From Paracamarosporium sp. OC-R06-R3 (Eukaryota > Ascomycota > Dothideomycetes > Pleosporales > Didymosphaeriaceae), in assembly GCA_019828545.1 (NCBI GenBank), contig JACVRA010000190.1, positions 186,001-250,000 on the forward strand: DNA of 64,000 nt, in the 5' to 3' direction. Each line of letters opens with the position of its first letter. Positions within the stretch are counted from its first letter, which is position 1. Positions 10,311 to 21,272 of the stretch are shown piece by piece. Position numbers and translations under genes: made by a program. The notes beneath the pieces are model-generated. The model was not told the origin of the DNA, made no database searches, and saw only the letters and a list, made by a program, of their open reading frames with translations.

Positions 10311-12107
10311 GGGCAGAGACGATGCGCATGAAAGTATGACGGTGCTTTCCAGCTGGCCAACATGAACAGGCGATGCGTCACCCGTAGACACCCTACTGTG
10401 GCGTGCAAACCTTAAAAAGCCCCGTCCGAGATGATACTCTCCGCTGGCAAAAAAGATGTAGACAATCTACTCCGTGCTGATATCCACCAATCTTTTATGC
10501 CCGCCACCCACTACATTGATGTAAAACTGCCAATATGCGCAGCCGTTATTAAGTGCATGACCGGCTGTTTACACTGAGGCACGTAGTACAGCATCTTCAT
10601 CACCACACAAAGGCAGTGCCGATGTTCTGGAAGAATTCCTCGCGTGGCGACCCTCATGCGTGGAGACTGATGGGTCCGGTAGGCGAGGTTGGACCTGTGA
10701 TGCCGCCTGCCCCGAAAGGTCTGTCGTGAAACGTGGGACGAACCAAGCTCTCTTTTGAGTGCCGCCACCCGCTGGACTCAAGGGCTGCTTGTCTTCCGGC
10801 TTAGCGGGTGTGCTATCACAGACTGCTGCAACAATGACGGTACAAAGGTGTGTGCCAAGCGGCTTTGTTGACTCGAGCATCGCTGCTGTGAATGCAGGTC
10901 CACGGATTCATCACAAACGGGTGATGAGATGCGACTAGCACACAGAAGCACTTCGACACCGAGGAAGACGTGGCTTAAATGAAAGGCAAGACAGATTTGC
11001 AAACTCCTACCCACCTTATCACGGCGGCGCTTTGGAGGTTCTCTGTCCCAGGGTCCTCGGGGGCACATCCGACCCTGGAGGAGATCGCGCTCTCACGCGC
11101 GCTGCTTTGATGCTAGCTCAGAATTTGCACCAACCAGGACATTTCGCGTGCCCTTTGTCGCCCATGCAGGCTATATCTAAGGTTTTCTATTCTCATGCAT
11201 CCCCAGCCGGAAGTGCTTCGAGGACGCGCCGCATTGACATGGTGTTTCGCACATCCCTGAAGCGAGAGGCTGACACACACCTAAATCCAACAACGTCACA
11301 ACTCCCCCCCAACCTGTCCTACCTCACCACAGCCGGCCAGCAGTCGTCTCGCCGAATGTCTGGTTTCTCAAAGCGCCCGATAAAGATACCAAGACTCTAA
11401 ATATGGAGTTACGAACAGAAACGAAACGATAGAGACGTGAAGAAGCGCTGAGGAATGACGAGCCATTAGGACTGATTGACGATGTGAAGGAGATAGATGC
11501 GTAGACGTGAAGAGACGGATCGCTCTCCACCTTAGGCAATAGCTCAACGGCTGGTATGCTTGGATGGCGCACTCTCAAGCACGGCCAATCTCCACAGTGC
11601 ACGTCCTGTGGCTGCGTAAAAGCTTCCAGGGCAATGGTCTCCGAACGGGTCTCGCTGCACCCGTCGCCTAGGCATCCTGGGGCACGCGGGCTGCATGATG
11701 TTGAAACCAGCTTCGAGCTAGCGTACGTAGATACGACCTCTCATAACACCCGATTCGGAGGGCGCCAATGCTCGTACGCAGCCCAGCGGAATGACAGACG
11801 CCTCAGGACCGTTGTCTCGAAACCCCGCGCTACTGGTCCACGTCTAGGTTTCCACAAATACTGTTTGACGTCTCATCGCTCACTCCTGGCTCCACGCCTT
11901 CATGCCTACGCTCTTTACCTTTCCTTTCTCACTGCTGGCAGGTTCAGGCACAACTCACGACTGAAGCTGAACAGGTTACGATCTCTTGTTCAGCATCGGT
12001 CGGTTTTGCCTCCATGAATACGTGAATTTTTCCTTCCTTTCAGCCGCTGCTGGTTACCAGCGAGACGAACTACTTTCTTCTGTATTTCTCTGCGAGGAGC
12101 TGGAAAG
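10311..12107. other. Long intergenic region, no supported gene
   Basis: About 1.8 kb between SER1 and the seven-transmembrane gene. The frames, the longest about 150 codons, have neither recognisable motifs nor signal peptides. It is likely to contain a long promoter or 5' UTR of the downstream gene. Confidence 0.45.
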
Positions 12108-14426
12108 ATGGAAGGATGGGGCCTCCGACACCCGCATCTCGACGTGCGGTCGCACTTCAATATGACCCTCAACATCTCGACCGTTCACGACGGCCCATGG
12201 ACGAGCCAGAACGAAACCCGGGCGTTAATTGGGAGCCTCAAGCTTGCTCAGGTTCAGACGCTGCGCACGATGCATCTGACCTTGGGCGCTTTCAGTCTGG
12301 CGCTGGCACTATTGACGGTTCATCGAATAATTTCAGATGCAAAGAGGGCAGCTGCCTTGCAGGCGCCTTTGAGGAAGCAGTAGGTGGCGACATACAAAGC
12401 TCGCACATGCAAAGCTGACGGCTACTAGACGATTCAGCGCGCTCCGAAACGTCCATCCCGCAGAGACATTCCCACTCGTACTGGCTTGCGGTGCGGTTAT
12501 ACAACAAATTATATTTGTAGCAGTGCAGAGCACTTCTCTCAGTAGTGTTTTATCTAACAATTGTCGAGGACTAGCTATGATCACGCTGCCCGGTGCGTAC
12601 AACCAGTAACTTGGAATCTTCGCTCAACTGACTTGTGCAGCGATCTTCCTCCTGGGTATTATAACTCTAGTCTTCGGTTTCGATATGGCGGTGCGAGCCC
12701 TCAAAGCTGAACGATTTGCTCCAAAGGGAAAATGGACGACGACCATCTGTATCGGAGCTATTGCGTTCCTCACGCTGCTGACTTGGATGCCCACCGTAGC
12801 TTGGCCGATGTACAACCGATGCTTTGCGAGCCTTATCTGGTTCCCGATGCGCTACGAGCTTATCATGCTTGTTCTTCTCGTTATTTTGATCGGTGTATTC
12901 CTGGCACTAGCGGCTATCATCAGCATTCAGTTGATGCGGACTTCGGACGTGAACCCAAACCAGCGGATTGCAGCTTCGCGCATGTGCTACTACTTGATTA
13001 TGGCTGCTTTGCTATACGTATGTTACATCGAGAGAAGTTCATGAGGTGGAAACTAATGAATCTGCAGACTTTGGTCTTACCTGTAGAAGTGCAAGCCCAC
13101 CGGCAAGACTTCAACAGCACTTACGCTACGTCAAGGATCGCCGAGGTCGCCTTATTCAGCTCTGGTGTTGTACTCGCTTTCGTCCATCTCTTCCTTCGTG
13201 TCAACGCCACGCGCCTGGTCATCAAGCCCATGAGTGAGATGAACTCGCATTCTAAACAGAAGCGTCCGAAGCTCCGGTTGTTCGGTCCTAGCGATCTCGA
13301 AATGAATATTAGTGGCCCATTGGCATTGCAAGGTGGTCGTCGTCCCGAAAGCAGACAAGGCCTCATTGATGTTGGCCCCGAGAAGAACCGATTTGATTTC
13401 GAGCCAGGGTACTTTGACCGACCCCAGCGTCCACTGACTCCAGCTTCCGCCCGGTCCCAAGGTCCTATCGATCCCACCAAATGGCCTCTACCGCCAGACC
13501 CAGTTCAGACAGGATTCTTCGTGGAACCAAAGGATGGAACTACAGGTCTACACAGGCGCAACAAGTCTAACTACTCACTGTTTCCGACACGAGCTGAGGA
13601 CGTTCCACGTTTGCCCGCCACTGTTTATAGTCCACCCAAGTCCGCAGGAGGTAATGGCAGATTCTCTCAACTGGCAATGCGGCGTCAATCTCGCAAGGGG
13701 TCCTTTGCTGACACTAAGTCTGTCACTGATGTAGGAGAGGCATTTAGCTTCCTCGCAAAGCCACCGCCTCTTTTCTCGGGACGACACAACCGCGGTCAAA
13801 GCACCGACAGCAGCGCAACAGTGCAAATTGGTCTCAGGTTCTCAATTGCACCGGCAACGCTTGCCGCCGCGACATACACAAGGGGCGATCGCGAGGAACC
13901 ACCACCCATGCCCCGTCTCCGCCGCGACGAGAGCGACTCTAGCGTGGAAACCCTCGGCCTCCCTATTCAAAGTCCTTCAACTAATACCACACCCTCCGAC
14001 CTCGAAGACCTCGAAGGCGAAACCCTTCAAGCCGTGTCCTTTCCCCAACCTCCCAAGCCCACTCTCGCCTCGCCTGCCAAGCCCAGTCCCGGAAAGACTG
14101 CCGCTTTCCCGGTTCTCTCTCCCGCCACGTATCTTCAAGACCAGCGCGAGAAGATCCTCCCCCCAACCCCACGCAACGCCGTACCTGGCCCACCTCCAAC
14201 CACCCAGCCTCCCCCACCTCAGCGGCCTGGCCCTGGTCTCAGCGGTCTGAGAATGAATCCTATCTCCCCGGCCACAACTCTCTCCCCTACTTCACCGGCC
14301 GCGCCGAGCATACATGCCAGCCGCTCGAATTCTTTGCGGTCGACAACAAGTCCGTCGCCTACAGCGCGAATCCCCCTCGGCGCTGGAACCATGGCGCGTA
14401 GCCCACCGGCCAACGGCTGGATATGA
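12108..14426 (+). CDS. Seven-transmembrane receptor-like protein with long Pro/Ser-rich tail
   Basis: Four exons: 12108-12379, 12429-12592, 12641-13017 and 13068-14426; 723 aa. All splice sites are GT-AG and phases agree. Seven hydrophobic segments are visible, including HLTLGAFSLALALLTV, FPLVLACGAVIQQIIFVAV, IFLLGIITLVFGFDM, ICIGAIAFLTLLTWMPTVAW, YELIMLVLLVILIGVFLAL, CYYLIMAALLYTLVLPV and VALFSSGVVLAFVHLFL. N-glycosylation motifs (NMT, NIS, NET) precede the first segment, so the N-terminus is probably outside. About 270 residues of basic, Ser/Pro-rich cytosolic tail follow. The topology resembles fungal GPCRs, but I recognise no defined class. The start could also be the ATG at 12162. Confidence 0.7.
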
Positions 14427-17018
14427 TGCCCAAAACCTTCGCATCCTTCGCACAGGGGAGTTTGGATAGACCGGGCCGGCGAAAGCCGTTGTACTACTAG
14501 TTCGTTTGAGTTGTTCGCGTCTCGCCTTGGCGCAAAGGACAGTGCCAGGCACGACTTGGCACAAGGGGCCATTTCTGCGGCGTTCCGAGGTTTCATCTTT
14601 CTTCTGTTACAAAGACCCCTAGCAACATGCACTGCGTACCCCACAATCACCACCATCACCACCATCACCAACCATCACCGTCACGCATCAGCACACAGTT
14701 CCTTTCCACCCGTCCTTAACATGGATTCTCTCATGTCATGTCGATGTTATGCCTTACGCTCACTGCCCTTTTTACTCTTCGTTTACCATCTCGCTTACGC
14801 TTTACCGTCGCACTCGCGCAACCTCGCACTGCAGTTTCTCCCCCTCTTAATATACCATGATGGAGCGCGGCGCCGTCGGGCACTGTGTGCTCTTAGACAA
14901 GAACGTGTGCTGGAGGCGATGGGCGCGAGAAGGTGTGACAAGGTCCCTGTATGTACTATGACACGCGATGCGTGCTTCCCGTCACTTGAGAAGACGCGAA
15001 ATGCGATCGGAATGATTGAGACTTTGTTCTTATTTTATTGTGCTTGGTCTTTTGCTCGTGATGAATGTTGTCTATGTTTACTCTGCCGTGTTGCTTGAAT
15101 TGCTCATGCGCTTCCTTCCACACGACTACCTCCGCAGATCTAACGTCGCTTTCGTGCATGCACCTTCTCATTGCTTTTCGCGGCAACCTGATTCATACCT
15201 GACTAACCTACGTATACGACATGTCGTTCCGCCTTGTCCACCCACACGACACATCACGGACCCTACGCCTCAGCTAGAGACCGCAACCGCACGTGCTGCT
15301 TACCACACCGAAGCGACCCGTCCCGCCTGAAAATCCCCCGAGAAGATCGGCAAGCGGGACTTCATCCCGCGTCGTAAGCAGTGGATCCCTTCCTACAGGC
15401 CGTGCTGCCGGACTTCGGTGACGCGCGTCTATACGCCATGGGCCTTTTTTTGGGAACCACGACGTGCATCCTCAGGCAAGTTCGGGCGTAGACTTATGGG
15501 TGGGATAATGTTCAGTGCTGTGGGAGGACCGAGTAGCTGGGAGTGAGTAAAACTCGTTGTACTACCGAAGGTGGTCAAGGCATTTGGCTCAGCGTCGAGG
15601 TATGATAGTGTGGCCTGTGAACCTTTATGCTTCGCCGTTCGATAGATGAGATACGCTATCCGTTGGGACTGGTATGATTGACGTTGGTGCTAGAGAGAAT
15701 ACGGAAGTACCTATTTCGACGCTAGGATCTTTGGTGCTCAGAAGAGTACAAAGAGAATAGAGTGCTGGATGTGGGGCTTTGTAACTAGGTAGGAGGAGTT
15801 TTATGAGAAGTTCAGGGATTTGTTTAATAAGCACTTGGTTTTTTGTATCGAGAGCTGTATTGGAGAACATAGGCTGGTAGCACTGGCATTGTGATTGGAT
15901 GCGGATCAGGCGAGCTGACGGGTTTAGATGCTTGAGTAATAGTTGATTTCGCCTTGATTTTGGACTGATGATATGCAGACGCAGTGCCCTGTGGATATAC
16001 TTTTGTCGTTGGCTTGCTGTCGTTTCCTTTAATCGGGCACGTGGCCTTACCTTGTGCAGTAAAATACCTCTCGTTTTGAATCTCGCCCTTGTGAATGCTT
16101 TATAATGTAGGGTTACTATTAGCTATGTGTAATATGGGGTCATTTGCTGAATCCCCATTTCAACTATTTCGTCTATTTTTGGCCAAATTTGGGCCGGCGC
16201 AGTATTGTCATGAGGAAGATGATAAGGCTGCGGTACCCCATACAAGAAATATAAACAATCCGAGATGGAGTTCATTCTAAGTTTAACTTTTAGGCATACC
16301 GGCTCGCTCATTTGTTTAGGTACTTCAAGCGATCTTGCCTATGTGCGGCCTCTGATATCATAACCCTTGCATTTTCCTGTGGGTATATCTATTCCGAGCT
16401 GCAGTCAGAGCTATTTGCGACAGAAATATGCTTCCATTTATAGCACGTGTTACCCCGGCGCGGGGTTAGAGTTTACCTAGATCGCTTCTTTAATTGAGAT
16501 CTACTTAGATGTCGAATTAAATATCAACCAACTTCTTGCCACTTGAGTGTTACACCTTCTCTGAAGTGTGTCCTTGGTTCAAAGCCTGGTGCGGGTTCTT
16601 CCGTATGCCGACTCCCATGTTGTAAATCTATCAACAATTCCGGTCATGTACTTAAATTAGGCAACCTTCTTGACGCTCAAGCTCAGCCAATACGATTCGA
16701 CGACATGACCCTTCTAGGATATACCAGGGCTGTACCTTCCTCTTAAAGCTTGGCTGATCTCGGGTACATAGTCCTGCAGCTGTATCACCAGACTTATCGC
16801 TAATGCTCATTGGTCAGATCTTGCACCGTATCGTGGAGAAATGTTTGCATTCGCTGACCATTATTGATTAAAAGTTTGGGGTCCAGTACCACCATGTTAC
16901 CAATTAAATTTAGGTACCCTGCCACCATGCCCACTATACAGTATGCTTAATTTTGGAGCTATGGCACCGCACTACCTATGAGTCTGATCCATTTTGGGAG
17001 GTTATAAACACTTTCGAC
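14427..17018. other. Gene-poor region, becoming AT-rich to the right
   Basis: About 2.6 kb without a supported gene. The left part holds the 3' end of the seven-transmembrane gene and a CACCAT-like repeat. From about 15.9 kb the sequence is visibly AT-rich with many stops in all frames. No transposon reading frame or terminal repeat was recognised. Confidence 0.45.
14646..14680. repeat. (ATCACC)n-like microsatellite
   Basis: Imperfect ATCACC/CACCAT units in the presumed 3' UTR of the seven-transmembrane gene. Confidence 0.7.
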
Positions 17019-18779
17019 ATGTCAAAAGCAGTCAGTGTCGAACCCTCTGGTGATTTGTAAGCTACTTTCACACGGTCAATATTGCAACAGTCAGACTTAA
17101 AACATTTAGCGATGGTTATGACGGAAATTGGAGCACATTTGCGTTTCAAATTGGCACCCCGCCGCAGATCGTGAAGCTTCTGCCTGCAACGTCAGCGCAA
17201 GAGACTTGGGTCGTTACGCCTCAAGCATGTGAGGAAAATGATATATGCCAGGACAGAAGGGGTAATTCATACAACATGTCTGCGTCTAGTACTTGGGAAG
17301 AGAAAGGAAACCATATTATTGACTGGCGTATCGAGAACGAGATCCCTACTAACAATACCAATGAGGACCTTCAAGCTCATTTTGGACTTGACACGATCGC
17401 AGATGGATGGTCGGAAGGGAATAGTTTTCGAGTCAACCGGTCGATCATTGCTGGTATTTCGTCAGGACCCTACCTTGGTGGGTCCGAACATTAATCATGG
17501 ATGTGGCTTTTGCTAATATATTGATGAATGCAGGTCAAATCGGCCTATCGCCCCGTTCAGCAAACCTCTCAAATTCCTCTGACCAACATCCTAGCTTTCT
17601 AAGCTTGTTAAAAGATAGCGGAGAAATATCTTCGCTCTCATACGGTTACACCGCGGGTGCACATTATCGTAAGTCAAATCAATATCATGGAGAGGTGGAG
17701 AATTAACGAATGTCATTTTAGACGAGCATGGAAAAGGAGCGTCAGGGAGTTTGACTCTCGGAGGGTATGACGAGTCCCGCTTGGTCGCCAGTAACGTAAC
17801 CTTCGATTTGAACTCTGATACAACCTCGGATTTGGAAGTGCAGCTTGCTAGTATCACAACTCACTTCCCTGAATCAAGGGATAGCATGCAGATAGCATTC
17901 CTCACCGACCCTATCTACACCTTCGTTAGTAGCGCTGTCCCTCACATGTGGCTACCAGACACAGTGTGCTCGACCTTTGCCTCCGAACTAGGTTTGACTT
18001 ATGACCACCTACGCAATTCCTACTATGTCAACTCAACAATGCATGAAGAACTACTTCAAAGGAACCTTACCTTCACATTTCTATTGATGTCTGGAAATTC
18101 ACAGGCCGTGAATATCGTCATCCCGTACGCATCTTTCGATCTGGTCCTTGACACTGGAAATACCGCTGAGACGCGATATTTTCCTCTTCGCAATGCCACC
18201 CAGGACCGCTACACGCTAGGAAGGGCGTTCTTACAAGAGACTTACCTTATTGTGGACTACGAGCGTAACAAATTTTCGATACATCAGGCACAGTTCAATA
18301 CGGAAAAAAGCATAATCGCAATCCAACCCCTGGACGTTGAAGAACCGACTCCATCTGTGCATACAAACAATACAAATCCGGTCTCAGACTCGGGCACGTC
18401 ATATCACGGTGTCAGCTGGATTTGGGCTATCATCATACCAAGCACTCTGGTAGCGTTTTCGTTCCTCCTTATCATGATCTGGGTTTGGAAGCATCGAAAA
18501 GATTTTGTTGGTCAAGAAAAGAGTTCAGATGCTGAGATATTAGGAAGGAAGCCAGAACTAGACGGTCAGGATGCTCGGCATGAAGCTGGGCATCAATTAG
18601 TTGGGGCAGAGTTAGAAGTAGGTTTGCGGGCTGAACTGCACGGAAGCCTTATGGTGCCGCAGCTTCTTGGGAATACAGCTGTGGCTGTGGAAATGGAAAA
18701 CGATGTTGGTGTGCATGAACTTGGTGCTGGATCGATACATTCGGTAGACGACACGTCTCTACCAACTCTTGCACCATAA
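17019..18779 (+). CDS. Membrane-anchored pepsin-like (A1) protein, catalytic Asp residues missing
   Basis: Exons 17019-17056, 17110-17477, 17534-17668 and 17722-18779; 532 aa. The A1 fold is recognisable from FQIGTPPQ, AGISSGPYLGGQIGLSPR, SGSLTLGGYDESR, MWLP and YTLGRAFLQETYLIVDYE. The first active-site motif, normally DTGSS, reads LLPATSAQETWVV. The second, normally DSxxP, reads VSSAVPHMWLP. Both catalytic aspartates are therefore absent. Many N-glycosylation motifs occur. A transmembrane helix (WAIIIPSTLVAFSFLLIMIWVW) precedes a cytosolic tail of about 100 residues. No signal peptide is present at the chosen start, so a further 5' exon may be missing. Related fungal families also tend to lose the first Asp. 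Confidence 0.7.
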
Positions 18780-18879
18780 CAGTATACATGGCAGCTGGAT
18801 ATAGGCACACGCAGTACATATACATCCACTTAACTAGTATTTATGAGTAACTTTGAGTAGCTAAGGTAAACGATTGTGT

Positions 18880-20226
18880 TTACAGTCTTCCCCAACCGAC
18901 CGGCCTTCCATCAATCGGCGCCCCGTCAATAGGTCTATCACCAATGGGCCTTTCACCTATAGGTCGCTCACCAACCTCGCCCCTGCCAACAACCTTTCTC
19001 AACCGATGTCCGTTATGCTTAATCTTATTCCCATTCTCTCCATGGAGGCGATGTCTGTGATACTGGTCGCTGCCCTTGTGCCAATACCATTCCCAGTCGT
19101 CGTCATCTTCATCACCCCACTGATCATCATCGTCATCGCACCAGCAGTCGTCGTCCTCGTCTGGGTCACATGGCTCCCACGGATCATCAGTGGGAGTGGG
19201 GGTGGAAGGTCTGCTAGATGTGCGTGAGGGAATAGTTATCAAGGTGCTTCGCGTGGGTTTAGACGATGATGGAGGCGGCGGTAGGGTTGGCTTTGAAGTC
19301 GGCGGTGGAGATAGTGTGGGTTTCGAGGTAGGAGGTGGTGGCGGCGTAGGCCTGGATGTCGGCTTAGATGTCGGCTTAAATGTTGGCTTAGTTGTCGGCT
19401 TAGATGTCGGTGGCGGTCGTGTAGGTTTAGACGTTGGAGACAAAGGAGGAGAAGGCTTCGATGTGGGTGGTGGTGGGAGTGTAGGCCGGGATGTAGGTGG
19501 TCTGGGCTTCGAAGAAGAAGGTATGGGAGGCCGCGATCTCGACGAAGAAAAAGATGGAATTGGTCTTGAAGTCGGGAATGGAGGTAGGCGCGTTGTGTTG
19601 AATATGGGTGGTGATGGCCTATGCGTTGGAATGCTTAGTGTTGGGATGGGGGGCCATGGCTTTGACGAAGAAATAGGTGGACCTGGTCTTGTGGTCGGGA
19701 ATGGAGGTAGACGCGTTGTGTTGAATATGGGTGGTGAAGGTTTATGGGTTGAAAGGCTTAGTGTTGGGAATGGAGGAAATGGTTTCGAAGAAGATATCGG
19801 TGGCAATGGCCTCGATGTAGGGAAAGGTGGCAGCCGTGTCGAATTGAACACAGGTGGTGATGGCCTCACCGTGGGAAGACTCAAACTTGGAGCACTTGGG
19901 AGTGACAGTGTGGTGGGCCTTAGGGTTGGGACAGGTATACCACTCGAACGTGAAATGTTCAAGCTGGGCACCGGTGGGAAGGTCGTCCATACAGTTGGCA
20001 GGGAGATAATCGGTGACGAGGGAGCCGAAATTGTCGGTAGCACAATCGAAGCACTGCTAGATGGACCACCGAAGCTGAGAGACGCAGAGGCGGAAGCGGA
20101 CGATAAACCCACCCCTGTCGACGGAAGCGGGATTCCAGGTGGAAGACTCCATGTAACGTTCTGAGCTGCAGCGAGGCTGGACAAGCCGAGCAGCGCAAGA
20201 GAGACTTTCACGAACATGCTGGCCAT
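18880..20226 (-). CDS. Secreted Pro/Ser-rich tandem-repeat protein with Asp/Trp patch
   Basis: Single-exon 448-aa protein. Residues 1-21 are a signal peptide (ending LAAAQ). Residues 121-240 contain three copies of a 41-residue repeat with the core PSPPIFNTTRLPPFP and SSSKP. Each copy carries an N-glycosylation motif. Residues 245-325 are TSKPT/RPTPPPP repeats. Residues 347-380 are an unusual patch of Asp and Trp with three cysteines (EPCDPDEDDDCWCDDDDD). The C-terminus has a GERPIGDRPIDG-type short repeat. The composition resembles heavily O-glycosylated cell-wall proteins. It is convergent with the pepsin-like gene, 100 bp apart. No family was recognised. Confidence 0.7.
   Translation of the reverse strand: MASMFVKVSLALLGLSSLAAAQNVTWSLPPGIPLPSTGVGLSSASASASLSFGGPSSSASIVLPTISAPSSPIISLPTVWTTFPPVPSLNISRSSGIPVPTLRPTTLSLPSAPSLSLPTVRPSPPVFNSTRLPPFPTSRPLPPISSSKPFPPFPTLSLSTHKPSPPIFNTTRLPPFPTTRPGPPISSSKPWPPIPTLSIPTHRPSPPIFNTTRLPPFPTSRPIPSFSSSRSRPPIPSSSKPRPPTSRPTLPPPPTSKPSPPLSPTSKPTRPPPTSKPTTKPTFKPTSKPTSRPTPPPPPTSKPTLSPPPTSKPTLPPPPSSSKPTRSTLITIPSRTSSRPSTPTPTDDPWEPCDPDEDDDCWCDDDDDQWGDEDDDDWEWYWHKGSDQYHRHRLHGENGNKIKHNGHRLRKVVGRGEVGERPIGERPIGDRPIDGAPIDGRPVGWGRL
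19507..19866 (-). repeat. Three 123-bp (41-aa) tandem repeats
   Basis: Coding minisatellite within the Pro-rich secreted protein; units begin at residues 121, 162 and 203. The third unit diverges toward its end. Confidence 0.75.
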
Positions 20227-21272
20227 GGCGTGCGTCTTCCAAGGGAACCAAGAAGCTCGTACCTACCACACGCGCAATTTCGATGTGCTGTTCCAGATGG
20301 CTTTATACCCTCAATTACCATCGACGAGTATTCGATTGCCGATGAGCCGAGTTTACCAGGCACCTTGTCGGCCCCAGGCATCAAAAGTGGTGCCGCGGAT
20401 CTAGAAATACGACAGACTCTCTCCAACCTATTGCTCCTCGGTATGCAGAGTGTCCTTTCTTTGTTGGGTACGGGAGAATGCATATATGAAGGCATGCAGC
20501 GCTCTCGATTCCCCGATGGTAGCACGACATCGTACAATGTGTTTTCCGGATATGAACTTGCATGTTTACTATGCCTTTGAGTGGAGCGAAACCTGAGGAT
20601 TGCCTCGTAAGTGCAATGTAAATCTACAAGTCTGGCCTCAATTAGCGCCGTAGAATCCTATGCCCGGTGGATGCAGTTCGCGTGGTAGTAGAGCCAGGCT
20701 TTCGCAGAATTTCTAAAATGGCTTCAAAAGGCCCTGAAGCGTCAAAATACTTTTCAGCTCTGCTATTGCGGCGGAGGAGCTGATGTGCGACGATACGCGC
20801 CAGCCCGTCCATTCTATCGCGTTGCTTCAGCTGCTCGCCACTTACGCAGAACTAGCTATACGAACTGATGACGGTACTCGGAGTCAATATGAGATTAGAG
20901 TCTAGTCTCGTTAACCAAACAAATTTTGACGATCCTGTCCAAAAGTGGTCATCCATTCACCCATCGGCATTAGCCGAGGGAGGTGGCCAAGCCCGGTATA
21001 GAAATTTGGATATTAAGGTACGGCTACGCAACTGAAGTACGGCGGCATGTTAATCAAGCACGCTGCTGAATTTTGGTTGGCTCATCTGAAAAACGACTGC
21101 CGATCAGTGCTATTGCGCGTCGGAAACCCAGATCAGTATATGAGCATTGGCTGTGGGGAAGCCCGAGTCGGATGTGCATTTTCATAGACCGACTAAGCTA
21201 ACACTGAGGCCAGTCTCGAAATTGACACAATCAATCAGTACCAATAGCAATTGGAGTTCAGTTAACTCCCAT
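20227..21272. other. Intergenic, no supported gene
   Basis: About 1 kb between the Pro-rich protein start and the xylosidase stop. Short frames only. It should hold the promoter of the Pro-rich gene and the 3' UTR of the xylosidase. Confidence 0.45.

Noticed and set aside
11556..12017. 153-codon plus-strand frame upstream of the seven-TM gene
   Set aside because: No motif, no hydrophobic pattern, and low coding character; considered chance.
16575..16610. GGTTCAAAGCC resembling a tRNA T-arm
   Set aside because: No matching anticodon arm, D-arm or acceptor stem could be found around it.
19190..20164. 324-codon plus-strand frame rich in Gly/Val/Asp
   Set aside because: It is the antisense shadow of the Pro/Ser repeat gene; the repeats keep the opposite strand open. 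The minus strand has the signal peptide.
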